From: Crateriforma sp964453205
Lineage (GTDB): Bacteria > Planctomycetota > Planctomycetia > Pirellulales > Pirellulaceae
Assembly (NCBI GenBank): GCA_964453205.1
Contig: CAYVRC010000023.1
Span: forward strand, 1-46,878
Direction: 5' to 3'
DNA length: 46,878 nt
How positions within the stretch are numbered: the first letter of the stretch is position 1; every line of letters begins with the position of its first letter. Both the position numbers and the translations under genes were made by a program. The notes beneath the pieces are model-generated. The model worked only from the letters and a program-made list of their open reading frames with translations. It was not told the DNA's origin and did no database searches. Positions 32,808 to 42,000 of the stretch are shown piece after piece.

Positions 32808-32921
32808 CCGATCCCCGCGACGGCTCGTGAGCTAGGTTTTCGCATCGCCGGTTGTTTCGGGGCGTACCTGTGATGCCAAAGCTTGTCGGCAACGAACCTA
32901 CTTTCTACTTGAGTCGATTTC

Positions 32922-33461
32922 ATGACCGACGAGTTTGAGGACCGCGACGGTTCGCCGCCGCCCAAAAGAACGGCCGATTCCGAAATGGCTCTGCGCGACA
33001 TCGTGCGTCCGACCCGAAAAGGACTGACGCCGATCAAGTTGGTCGGATACACCGTGTCGACGCTCGTCACGATTTCGTTGCTGGGCTGGACGTTCGCGCG
33101 ATCGATGTCCGCGCTGGGTTCCGGGGCCGCCGTCGAAGCGAACCAGACGTCGCACCAGAGCGGAGGGGCCGGCAAACGCGACACGATCATTCGCGAACTT
33201 TCCGAGAAGGCTCGCCGGATCGACGCCGAGTTGATGCGAGACCGGTCGTATCGCTTGCAACGAAGAAATACAGCGACCAAACGAAAGACCCAACAGGTCC
33301 ACGACGAGTTCAACCGTCGCATCGAAAAGTTGGAGGAACAGGTCCGTGGGAAACACGACGTTCCGCCGGGGACCGTCGAATACGACATGATGAAGCGACT
33401 GGAGGACATGCGAGCCGATCCGTCGATTTCGGATTACCAGCAACGACAGCTTCGCGATTGA
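32922..33461 (+). CDS. Single-pass membrane protein with C-terminal coiled coil, unknown
   Basis: 179 residues. A hydrophilic N-terminus of about 40 residues precedes one membrane helix (LVGYTVSTLVTISLLGWTFA). After a Gly/Ser linker comes a long charged helix with heptad-like spacing (ELSEKARRIDAELMRDRSYR through FNRRIEKLEEQVRG), so it probably forms a coiled coil and oligomerises. I do not recognise a family. Its position after the TadG-like gene, same strand and 114 bp away, and a shared ACTTG element before the start codon suggest that it belongs to the cluster. Confidence 0.72.
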   Translation: MTDEFEDRDGSPPPKRTADSEMALRDIVRPTRKGLTPIKLVGYTVSTLVTISLLGWTFARSMSALGSGAAVEANQTSHQSGGAGKRDTIIRELSEKARRIDAELMRDRSYRLQRRNTATKRKTQQVHDEFNRRIEKLEEQVRGKHDVPPGTVEYDMMKRLEDMRADPSISDYQQRQLRD

Positions 33462-33592
33462 AGATGATCTGGGGACGGCACCGGGAAAACGCCCCAGCAG
33501 CGAATGGGGGCGGCAACGTCGCGAATGCCAGGCGGTCAAGTATGATGAACGGGCCGGCTTGTCCTTCTCGATTCGATTTTCCCGAACGCCTC

Positions 33593-35521
33593 ATGTTTCC
33601 TTTTCCGTTGATTCGCCTGATTTTCGCTGTCACGTTTTTGTCGATCGTCTCGGTATTGCCGACCGGCATCGCGGAGGCTCAGCCGCCGGAAGACGCCGGT
33701 GCCGAGAACGTGGACCCCGAAAACGGCGGCGACGTCTCCGCCGATCCGACACCGATCAGCGATACGCCGTTGGTCCGCCAGACGATGGACTTGGCCCGTC
33801 GGAAACCCGAAACGTTGCCGCGGGCGATCCGTTCGATGACCCGGGCCGGCGAGTGGGCCGCGGTCGATCAGTTGCTGCGGCAGGCCGGCGAAGCGAAACT
33901 GGACGAGGCGGCATTGGCGGAGATCTCGCGACAGCTCGGCGGAGCCTTGTTTGTACGATTGAGCGGCCGCGAAGAACTTTCCGAGGCGGCCGAGGCCGTC
34001 CTGCAACAGGCGGCCGCGGCGGACCGCGCTCAGCGAGAATCACCCGAGCGTCTGGCCCAGGCGATCAAACAGCTCGGTGATCGAAACGTCGCCCCGGAAG
34101 ACCGAGGGGCGATCGACAGACGCTTGCAGGCGTCACGGACCCTGCTGGGCGGCGGCGAACAGGCGGTCGTGCAAATGGTCGGCGCGATCGTCGGCGGCGA
34201 GGACGACGCACGAATCGGAACGCTGACCCGACTGCTGGCGCGATTGGGTGCCGGCGGCGGAGACCTCTTGCTGCAGTACGCGATCTACGCCGCGCCGGAG
34301 CAACGGGCGCGGGCGATGGTGGCGCTGGATCTTTTGAAGCATCCGTTGGCGACCGCGACGGCGCTCTCCAGCCTTCACGCGGCCGGTTCTACTGACGCCG
34401 AACGCACGGCGGCGGCGAACCTGCTTGTCGATTCGTCCGATTCGTTGCCCCAGCGCGACGCGGCCGTCGCCGCGCTGATGCGGCTGCTGCATCGTCAACA
34501 AGACATCGTCGATCGCCAAGTCGCCGGCGAATCCGTGACGACCGCTTGGGTGTTCGAACCGGCCACCGGCGACGCCTCGTCACTGATGGTGGACGCCAAA
34601 ACCGAAGCACGACGCCGTGCCGTCGACATCGGTGCGATGTTGCGTCGGATCGGCGACCTGCCGCGGGAAGCGATGACCAAGATCGCGATCAACGACTTGA
34701 CCTACCAAGTTCATGTCGATCCGGACTGGGGCGACGACGACCAAGTCGACGCGGCATTGACGACTTATCCCCACCTGGGAACCACACGCGGCCTGCTGGA
34801 CTTTTTGGAAGCCGCGAAGCGAGCCGACCGACCGGCCGCGGTGATCGCGGGGCTGCGAATCCTTTCCGACGAATCCGCCGGCGTCGCTTCGCCGTTGTTG
34901 TTGACCGCCGATCAGCCGGCCAAGAGTGTGTTGGTCGAACTGGCCTCGTCGTCGATCCCCCGGGTTCGTTATGAGGCGGCGACGGCGATCGATGCCCTCC
35001 GCACGGACCGGCCCTATGCCGGCAAAAGCGAAGTTCGACGAACGATCGGGGAAATGGCGACCCTGGTCGAACGTCCGGTCGCTGTGCTGGTCGAGACACG
35101 GCCGCAGGTTCGCGGCGAATTGGGAGCCTTGTTGGCCAGTCTGGGTTACGAAGTCCGCTACGTCGGTTCGACCGCCGGAGCACTGCGGGCCTTGGCCTCC
35201 GGCGGTGACATCCGCTTGATCCTCGCCAAGACGCTGTTGTGGGACGCGACGCCGGTCGAGTTCGTCGATCGGGTTCGCCGCACGACGCTGGGTCGCGAGC
35301 TGCCCATCGTTTTCTTCACCGACGAAACGTCGACCCCGCTGGACTTCGACCAAATCGAACGGCCCCGCTGGCCGGGCCGGACGATGGTGATTCCGCGTCC
35401 TTACACCGCCGGCGGGCTGCGACCGGTGATCGAACAGATCGATCAGGACGCCGACTTGCTGCCGCTATCACCCGCCGAACGGCAGATGTTTCGGCGTCGT
35501 GCCGTCACGGGGGCAAATTGA
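33593..35521 (+). CDS. Exported helical-repeat protein with degenerate receiver-like C-terminus
   Basis: 642 residues from the ATG at 33593, which begins a signal peptide (FPFPLIRLIFAVTFLSIVSV, Ala-rich cleavage region at GIAEAQ). Residues about 60-470 are Ala/Leu/Arg-rich helical repeats of the HEAT/TPR-like kind. From about residue 492 the chain looks like a response-regulator receiver fold: VAVLVETRPQVRGELGALLA, SLGYEVRYVGSTAGALRALA, LILAKTLLWDATPVEFVDRV, LPIVFFTDE and VIPRPYTAGGLRPVIEQI. The acidic pocket (ET for DD), the phosphorylated Asp (Ala-Lys there) and the conserved Lys (Arg) are all missing, so phosphorylation is unlikely. An upstream ATG at 33542 is possible. The next gene, 109 bp on, is a sigma-54 activator without its own receiver. 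Confidence 0.72.
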   Translation: MFPFPLIRLIFAVTFLSIVSVLPTGIAEAQPPEDAGAENVDPENGGDVSADPTPISDTPLVRQTMDLARRKPETLPRAIRSMTRAGEWAAVDQLLRQAGEAKLDEAALAEISRQLGGALFVRLSGREELSEAAEAVLQQAAAADRAQRESPERLAQAIKQLGDRNVAPEDRGAIDRRLQASRTLLGGGEQAVVQMVGAIVGGEDDARIGTLTRLLARLGAGGGDLLLQYAIYAAPEQRARAMVALDLLKHPLATATALSSLHAAGSTDAERTAAANLLVDSSDSLPQRDAAVAALMRLLHRQQDIVDRQVAGESVTTAWVFEPATGDASSLMVDAKTEARRRAVDIGAMLRRIGDLPREAMTKIAINDLTYQVHVDPDWGDDDQVDAALTTYPHLGTTRGLLDFLEAAKRADRPAAVIAGLRILSDESAGVASPLLLTADQPAKSVLVELASSSIPRVRYEAATAIDALRTDRPYAGKSEVRRTIGEMATLVERPVAVLVETRPQVRGELGALLASLGYEVRYVGSTAGALRALASGGDIRLILAKTLLWDATPVEFVDRVRRTTLGRELPIVFFTDETSTPLDFDQIERPRWPGRTMVIPRPYTAGGLRPVIEQIDQDADLLPLSPAERQMFRRRAVTGAN

Positions 35522-35630
35522 CCGGGTCGCCTGCGGCATTGTCATTCCGCCCGGTTACGCTTGACGGTATCGTTTGCACGGCGGTTCAAGTTCGAGGTCC
35601 TCTCCGTCCCCCGCAGCGATTCTGTTTTTC

Positions 35631-36704
35631 ATGTCCCTGATCGGCAGCCCCACCACCGGTCCCGATGAACCGCTGTTGCCAGGGATCATCGGTCGGTCCC
35701 CGGCGATGCTGGGCGTGTACCGGGTGACCCGGCGGGTCGCCGGCAGCAACGCGTCGGTGCTGATCTTGGGCGAAACCGGCGTCGGAAAAGAACTGATCGC
35801 CAGCGCGATTCACGTGCTCAGCCATCGCAGCGGTGGGCCGTTCGTTCGCGTCAACTGTGGCGCCCTCAGCGAAAGCCTGTTGGAAAGTGAGCTGTTCGGT
35901 CACGTCCGCGGAGCTTTCACCGGCGCCGTCGCCAATCGCACCGGACGATTCGAAGCGGCCGGCGGCGGCACGATCTTTCTGGACGAAATCAACAGCACGA
36001 CGTTGACCTTGCAGGTCAAATTGTTGCGAGTGCTGCAGGAAAAAGAATTCGAACGGGTCGGCGACACGACGACGCTCGGCACCGACGTGCGGGTCGTCGC
36101 CGCCAGCAACCGGGATCTGATGGCCGAAGTCCGCGACGAACGTTTCCGCGAGGACTTGTATTGGCGATTGAACGTGGTGCCGATCCGGATCCCGCCCCTC
36201 CGCGAGCGACGCGAGGACATTCCGGCGCTCGTGTCGTATTTCTTGGATCATTACAACGAGGTCAACGACCGCTTCGTGTCATTCATCGGCGACGGGGCCA
36301 TGGAAGCGATGCAGGACTACCACTGGCCGGGCAACGTTCGCGAATTACAAAACTACATCGAACGCGCCGTCGTGATGGCCGAGACCGACGAGTTGACGAC
36401 CGACCTGTTGCCGTTCTGTTTGACCGAATCGTCGCCGCCGGCGGTGACCGGGGAAGTCGCGATGGACTTGCAATCGCTGACCCGCGAAGTCGTCAACCGC
36501 GGCTTGGCCGAAGCCGGGGCGGAGGCCAACGACGTGCACGCGAAAGTCGTCGAAACGGTGGAAAAGGAGTTGATCACGCAGGTCTTGAAGACCTGCGACG
36601 GCGTGCAGACCAAGGCGGCGTCGCGTCTGGGCATCAATCGAAACACGCTGCACAAAAAGATCAAGGATTTCGGGCTGGGCGAAAGCGAAAACTCCTCGCC
36701 GTGA
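35631..36704 (+). CDS. Sigma-54 dependent transcriptional activator without sensory domain (PspF-like layout)
   Basis: 357 residues. After only about 20 residues the AAA+ domain begins: Walker A GETGVGKEL, the sigma-54 contact loop GAFTGA, Walker B GGTIFLDEI, then the RFREDLYWRLNVVPIRIPPL sensor region. The C-terminal Fis-type HTH is TKAASRLGINRNTLHKKIKD. Such proteins use ATP to open sigma-54 promoters. Most family members have an N-terminal receiver, GAF or PAS domain; this one has none, like PspF, so activity may be set by a partner protein. The candidate sigma-54 promoter at 30486 in front of the cluster is a possible target. The ATG at 35631 is chosen; upstream codons look like leader. 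Confidence 0.92.
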   Translation: MSLIGSPTTGPDEPLLPGIIGRSPAMLGVYRVTRRVAGSNASVLILGETGVGKELIASAIHVLSHRSGGPFVRVNCGALSESLLESELFGHVRGAFTGAVANRTGRFEAAGGGTIFLDEINSTTLTLQVKLLRVLQEKEFERVGDTTTLGTDVRVVAASNRDLMAEVRDERFREDLYWRLNVVPIRIPPLRERREDIPALVSYFLDHYNEVNDRFVSFIGDGAMEAMQDYHWPGNVRELQNYIERAVVMAETDELTTDLLPFCLTESSPPAVTGEVAMDLQSLTREVVNRGLAEAGAEANDVHAKVVETVEKELITQVLKTCDGVQTKAASRLGINRNTLHKKIKDFGLGESENSSP

Positions 36705-36898
36705 TCGACAAGGCCGACCTGGCAATCTAGGAAGACTTTGCGGATCAGGCCGGCTCTGAGGATTTTTCGGATTTTTCCGGATTTCGGTCCAGGATCTTCA
36801 TCAATCTCGCCGATATCGCTGGTGAATGACTCTCCGTCGGCCGAATGCGGCCGGTCGGTCGGTCCAACCTCCCTTCCAATCCAATTTGGGGAAAGCCA

Positions 36899-38784
36899 GT
36901 GCGTCTCTCTCGCGGCAACCTCTGCTCCACCGTCACCCTGGTCGTGTGCCAGGTGTTCCTGTTCGTCCTCGCCGACGCTGCCCAAGCCCAGCAGGCTTCG
37001 TCACGGCGGACCGCCAGCACCCGAGCGAGCGAAAAGGTCGCTCGAGCCTCTTGGCAGCCCGTTCGCAGTGCCAATGCACCCGAGCTGGACGACCGAAACG
37101 ACGAATCCCCGGCCCAGCGCCGAGCCGGCTCGCGCGTCCCGGTTGCAAAAAAAACCGCGGGCGTTCGGCAAGCGTCGGGTTACCACACCGCCCCGTCGAT
37201 GCCACCGACGACCCGGGTCCGCTCGGTTTCGACCATGCAGGCGCCGATCGTCGACGGCGAGCAAATGCCGATGGACGGCCAAGTCATCTTGGGTCCCGTC
37301 CATGACGGCCCGATCCACAGCGGCCCGATCCACAGCGGCCCGATCCACNNNNNNNNNNNNNNNNNNNNNNNNNNNNNNNNNNNNNNNNNNNNNNNNNNNN
37401 NNNNNNNNNNNNNNNNNNNNNNNNNNNNNNNNNNNNNNNNNNNNNNNNCGGCCCGATCCACAGCGGCCCGATCCACAGCGGCCCGATCCACGAGGGCAGC
37501 GTCTTGTACGAGGGCGACGGGTTTCCCCACGGCGTTTACGGATGCGGCGACGGATCTTGTGACGGCATGGGCTGCGACGCGATGGGCTGCGACAGTTGCG
37601 GACCGGGCGGCTGCGGCGAACTGATCGGCGGCAACGCATGGCGTCCCTGTGCCACCATCTGCTTGCCCCAAGACGGCTGGCTCAGCGTCGAATACCTCGG
37701 CTGGTGGCAGGACGGCATGAGCCTGCCGCCGCTGGTCAGCAGCAACGCGACCGCCGTCCCTCAAGCCCAAGCCGGTGTCCGTGGTGCCCCCGGGTACCAG
37801 ACGCTGTTCGGCGGCGGCGAGGTCCTGGAGGACAACTTCGACGGAGCCCGAGTCGGTTTCGGCGTCTGGTTGGACAAGTGCCACACCTGGGGCATCGGCG
37901 CGGACCTGTTCCGCATCGGCCGCGAATCGATCGGCTTCCAACGCGACAGCACCGGCGCCCCGATTCTCGCCCGACCGTTTTTCAATACCGCGACGGGCCT
38001 GGAGGACAGCGAGCTGATCGCTTTTCCCGGCGTCGTCACCGGCCGCGTCAACGTCGATGCCAGCAGCGAACTGCAGGGCTGGGGCGTTCACCTGCGACGA
38101 CTGAGCCATGCCAGCGAAGGCTGCTCGGGCGGTTTCTTCTGTGGCTGTCCCCAACACTTTTGCCGTCGCACCGAAGGCCTGTTCGGCTACCGCGGCATGC
38201 AGCTGGACGAAAACGTCCGAATCCGCGAACGACTGACCGGCGTCCCGGGAACCACGGCCGCCGGTGGCGAACAGTTCGACATCACCGACAGCTTCGACAC
38301 CCGCAATCAGTTCAACGGCATCGACCTGGGTTGGAGCCAGCGACTCGTCCGCGGCTACTGGACGCTGGACACCGGCGTCCGTTTGGCCTTGGGCAACAAC
38401 CGACAACGCGTCGCGATCGCCGGATCCAGCATCATCACCGACCCGTCGGGTAACCCGAACACGCCCCAAACCTTTCAGGGCGGCCTGCTGGCACAGCGAT
38501 CCAACATCGGCGTTTACGAGCAAAACGAATTCGCCGTGATCCCGGAACTCAACGCCAAATTGGGATACCAACTGACGGACAACCTGCGAATCACGCTCGG
38601 TTACACGTTCTTGTACTGGTCCAACGTCGTGCGTCCCGGCGAACACATCTCCACGGATCTGAACCCGGCCTTGCTGCCGCCCGAATCGACACCGTTCACC
38701 GGCGTCCTGCGTCCCTCGTTCGCCTTCGACACGACGGACTATTGGGCTCAAGGCCTCAGCTTCGGTGGCGAGTACCGGTGGTAA
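36899..38784 (+). CDS. BBP7-type outer-membrane beta-barrel protein, interrupted by an assembly gap
   Basis: The GTG at 36899 has a GGGGAA site just upstream and starts a signal peptide (LCSTVTLVVCQVFLFVLADA, then AQAQ). A basic, low-complexity segment leads to a GPIHS repeat that runs into 100 N. After the gap the repeat resumes in another frame and leads to a Cys/Gly-rich stretch (CGDGSCDGMGCDAMGCDSCG) and then about 400 residues typical of the planctomycete BBP7 barrel family: WLSVEYLGWWQDGMSLPPLV, GARVGFGVWLD, a middle region with paired Cys, and LRITLGYTFLYWSNVVRPGE near the end, finishing GGEYRW. The frame change is explained by the arbitrary gap length, so one continuous gene is the simplest reading. 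It is probably an outer-membrane barrel of unknown cargo. Confidence 0.85.
37292..37491 (+). repeat. 15-bp tandem repeat (GPIHS codons) spanning the assembly gap
   Basis: Units of GGCCCGATCCACAGC are seen at 37307-37321, 37322-37336 and part of 37337-37348 before the gap, and at 37450-37464, 37465-37479 and 37480-37491 after it; 37292-37306 is a diverged first unit. The identical units on both sides explain why the assembly broke here. Confidence 0.9.
37349..37448. other. Assembly gap (100 N)
   Basis: Exactly 100 N, the usual placeholder for a gap of unknown size. If only 15-bp units are missing, the true length must be 15k+2 bases, since 12 bases of a unit precede and one base of a unit follows the gap. 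Confidence 0.97.
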
Positions 38785-38941
38785 CGATTCGGCGGAACCT
38801 CCCGATGAATCGGGCGAAGCTAGGATGTCGAGCCACGAATTCGCTAACCTGATTCGTTTACCCAGATTGCCCAAGTCGATACGTCACTTCATCCCCGCGT
38901 CGGTGCGGATGCTCCGCGCCTACCCCCCCCAAAAGCACAGC

Positions 38942-38996
38942 CGACCGAACCGTTCAACCCGACCGAACCGTTCACACGGCTCCGACCGAATCACAG
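38942..38996 (+). repeat. Imperfect 18-bp direct repeat upstream of the giant surface-protein gene
   Basis: CGACCGAACCGTTCAACC (38942-38959) is followed by CGACCGAACCGTTCACAC (38960-38977) and a third partial copy (CGACCGAATCACAG from 38983). It ends about 10 bases before the ATG at 39007 and may be a regulatory or leader element. Confidence 0.7.
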
Positions 38997-39006
38997 GATC
39001 GTCACG

Positions 39007-42000
39007 ATGGTTTTTCAGCGATTGTTTCAGCGAACGAACGCCAAGCATGACCGGCAAGCCCGCCGTCGCAACAAGCGGCGTCCGATGCGATTGGAGACCC
39101 TAGACAAACGCGAAGTCTTGGCGGCCAACATCGGCCAGATCGCCGGCATCGCGTTTGTCGACCAGTCCGGCGACGGCCTGACCGGCGACGACCCGCGACT
39201 CTCGGGCGTCCAGGTCCAGCTGTTCAACGACGTCAACACCAACGGCACGTTCGAGGGTGGCACCGACACGCTCGCCGCGACGGTCTTCACGGCACCGGGC
39301 ACGGCCGACGAACCGGGGCAATACGTGTTCGACGATTTGTCGCCCGGCCAGTACTTGGTCGTTCAGGCGACGTCGGGCACGCTGACCGCGCCGGCCCCGC
39401 TAGCGGTCACGATCACCGCCGATGATGCCGACGGGGCCACGATCGTGACGATCGACGATTTCACCAGCGGGGCTCAACTGGTCACGGCGACCGGCGGTGC
39501 GACGGAAGAAGGCTCGGCCGCCGCCGCGGCCGCGCTCGGTGGGGCCCGCGACGTTCAGGTGGAACACACGAACGCTTCGGGTAGCATCAGCGTCCAGATC
39601 GACGTCGGCACGGAATTGCTCAGTTTGCAAGCCGGGGGCGGTGCGACGGGCATCGGGATTGTCGAATACGACGGCGCCGACGGCGCGTTCGGGTTGAACA
39701 TCCCGCCAGGATTTTCGCCCACGTCGGCATTGGCCGGTGGCACCGCCGGCGACGGCATCGTCGCGACCAACACGGGCTTGGAAGTGCTCGCTCGCGCGGA
39801 AAACCAAGACGAAACGTTGACCGTCACGGTCTACTCCTCGGCCACTTCCGCGTCGGAAACCACGGTGACGATCCCGACGTCGGGGGCTTTGCAATCGATT
39901 TTCGTCGATTTTTCCACCTTCATCCAATCCGCCGAGGCGGGGGTGACCAGTGGAGCCGACTTTGACAGCATCATCGGTGTCCGCGCCCAAGCGGAATCGA
40001 CGCTGGCCGACAACGACATTTTCTTTTCCGTCGTCGAATCTCGTGGTCCCGATCCGGTCGTCACGAACTTGACGAACCAGCAACTCGTGCAGCTCGGCGG
40101 CCAGGTCTTCATCGACAACGGCCCGAACCCCGGCGAGCAAAACGACGGCATCCGTCAGGGCACCGAAGCCGGCGTCGAAGACGTCACCGTCCAGTTGTTC
40201 CAAGTCGCCGCGCCCGGGGACACCGTCGACCCGGTCAACGATGTCCCGATCGCGACGGTCCAATCCGGACCCAACGGGACTTACTTGTTCACCGGGCTTG
40301 TCCCGGGCCACTACGTCACCGTGATTCCGATCTCGGAGTTCGCGCCCGGCCAAGAACTCTTCGGTCACGCCACCAGCTTCGGCAACGATCCGACCACCGA
40401 TCCCGATGACAACGTCGACAGCGACGACGACGGAAACTTGGTCGACGGGTTCGGCGTGGTCACCGGAACGATCACGCTCGAAAGCAATTCGGAACCGACC
40501 GACGAAGTCGACGACGACGACGCCGACGGGTTGAACAGCAACCGCAACCTGACCCTGGACTTCGGCGTCATCCCGATCGTCGACTTGGCGATCACCAAGA
40601 CGCTCAACGCCGCCGCGTCGGGGGACGACGAAGACGACAACGCCGTGTTTGACATTGTCGTCACCAACGCCGGCCCGCTGACGGCGACCGACGTCGAGGT
40701 CGAAGACATCATTCCGGCCGGGCTGACCTTTACCGGATTGGCCAACGAAAGCACCGCGACGGCGACGGTCGCCGGCACCACCGTGACGGTCAGCTTGGGT
40801 GACATCGTCTCGGGCGGCAGCTTCTCGTTTCAGATCGTCACCAGCATCGACGACAACCAGACCGACGACGTGACCAACACGGCGACCGTGTCCACCACAG
40901 ATCAGGTCGACACGGACCCGACCAACAACACCGACGACGCCGTCGTCGACTTGCGGTCCACTCCGCTGACGATCGTCAAGTCCGACTCGGTCGACCCGGC
41001 CACCGCCGGCGGTCAATTCACCTACACGATCGAAGTCACCAACACCAGCACGACGGACACGGCCAACGGCGTCGAGGTCCGTGACAGCCTGCCCACCGGC
41101 GTCACGTTCGTCAGCGGTACCGTCGACGGCGGCAGCCCCAACCTGGTCCGACAAGACCCCGGCAGCGCCGACCCGCAAGACATTTTGGCAACCATCGGTG
41201 ACTTGGCGCCTAGTCAAACCGTCGTCGTCACGATCCTGGTCGACGTCGCGACCGACGCGCCGGCGACGATCGACAACACCGCGGTGGTCAGCGCCGATCC
41301 GAACACCATCCCCGCGGCCAACGACAACGACGACGACGAACAGACCGCCATCAACCGCACGGTCGACGTGCAGATCGACAAAACGATCAGCACGCAAAAC
41401 CCGATCGCCGGCGGCAACGCGTTCACCTACACGATCGTCGTTCAAAACAACGGTCCCAGCATCGCCGAGAACGTCGAAGTCGATGACGACTTGGACGACC
41501 TGCTGACCTACGTCGCCAACAGCTTTGACGACAACGGCAACACAATCACCTTCACCCAGGACGGCACCGATCCGACCCTGTTGAACTTCGACATCGGCGA
41601 CTTGACACCCGGTGCCGCCAACGCCGTCACGTTCACCTTCGACGTGATGTTGGATTCCAGTGCCACCGGTTTGCTGGACAACGTGGCCGTCGTGTCGACG
41701 ACCAGCGCCGACACCGACACGACCAACAATACCGACAACGTCGAGGTCACGGTCGCCAAAGACGTCGACTTGGCGATCACCAAAGCCGTCAACGTGAACA
41801 CCGCCGTGCCCGGTGTCATCGACGCGGTCAATCCGGCACTGGTCTGGACGATCGAAGTCACCAACAACGGCGTTTCGGACGCCTTGGGCGTGACCGTCGT
41901 CGACGACATCAACGACGAGCTGAACATCAACGGACAAATCACCAGCGTGATCGTCGACGCGGGTGCGTTCACGGTGACCAACCCCAACAACACGCCGACC

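Noticed and set aside
30466..32839. GAGCTAGGTTT present upstream of both the first TadE-like gene and the membrane/coiled-coil gene
   Set aside because: 11-mers shared by chance are common in a window of this size, and the distances to the start codons differ (66 and 93 bases).
28088..36742. Shared 13-mer GGAAGACTTTGCG near 28088 and 36729
   Set aside because: In about 47 kb more than ten 13-mer pairs are expected by chance; orientation relative to genes differs, and the GG-GC spacing is 10, not the 12 of sigma-54 promoters.
37349..37448. Real frameshift in the BBP7 gene
   Set aside because: The frame change coincides with a 100-N placeholder inside a repeat, so it carries no biological information.
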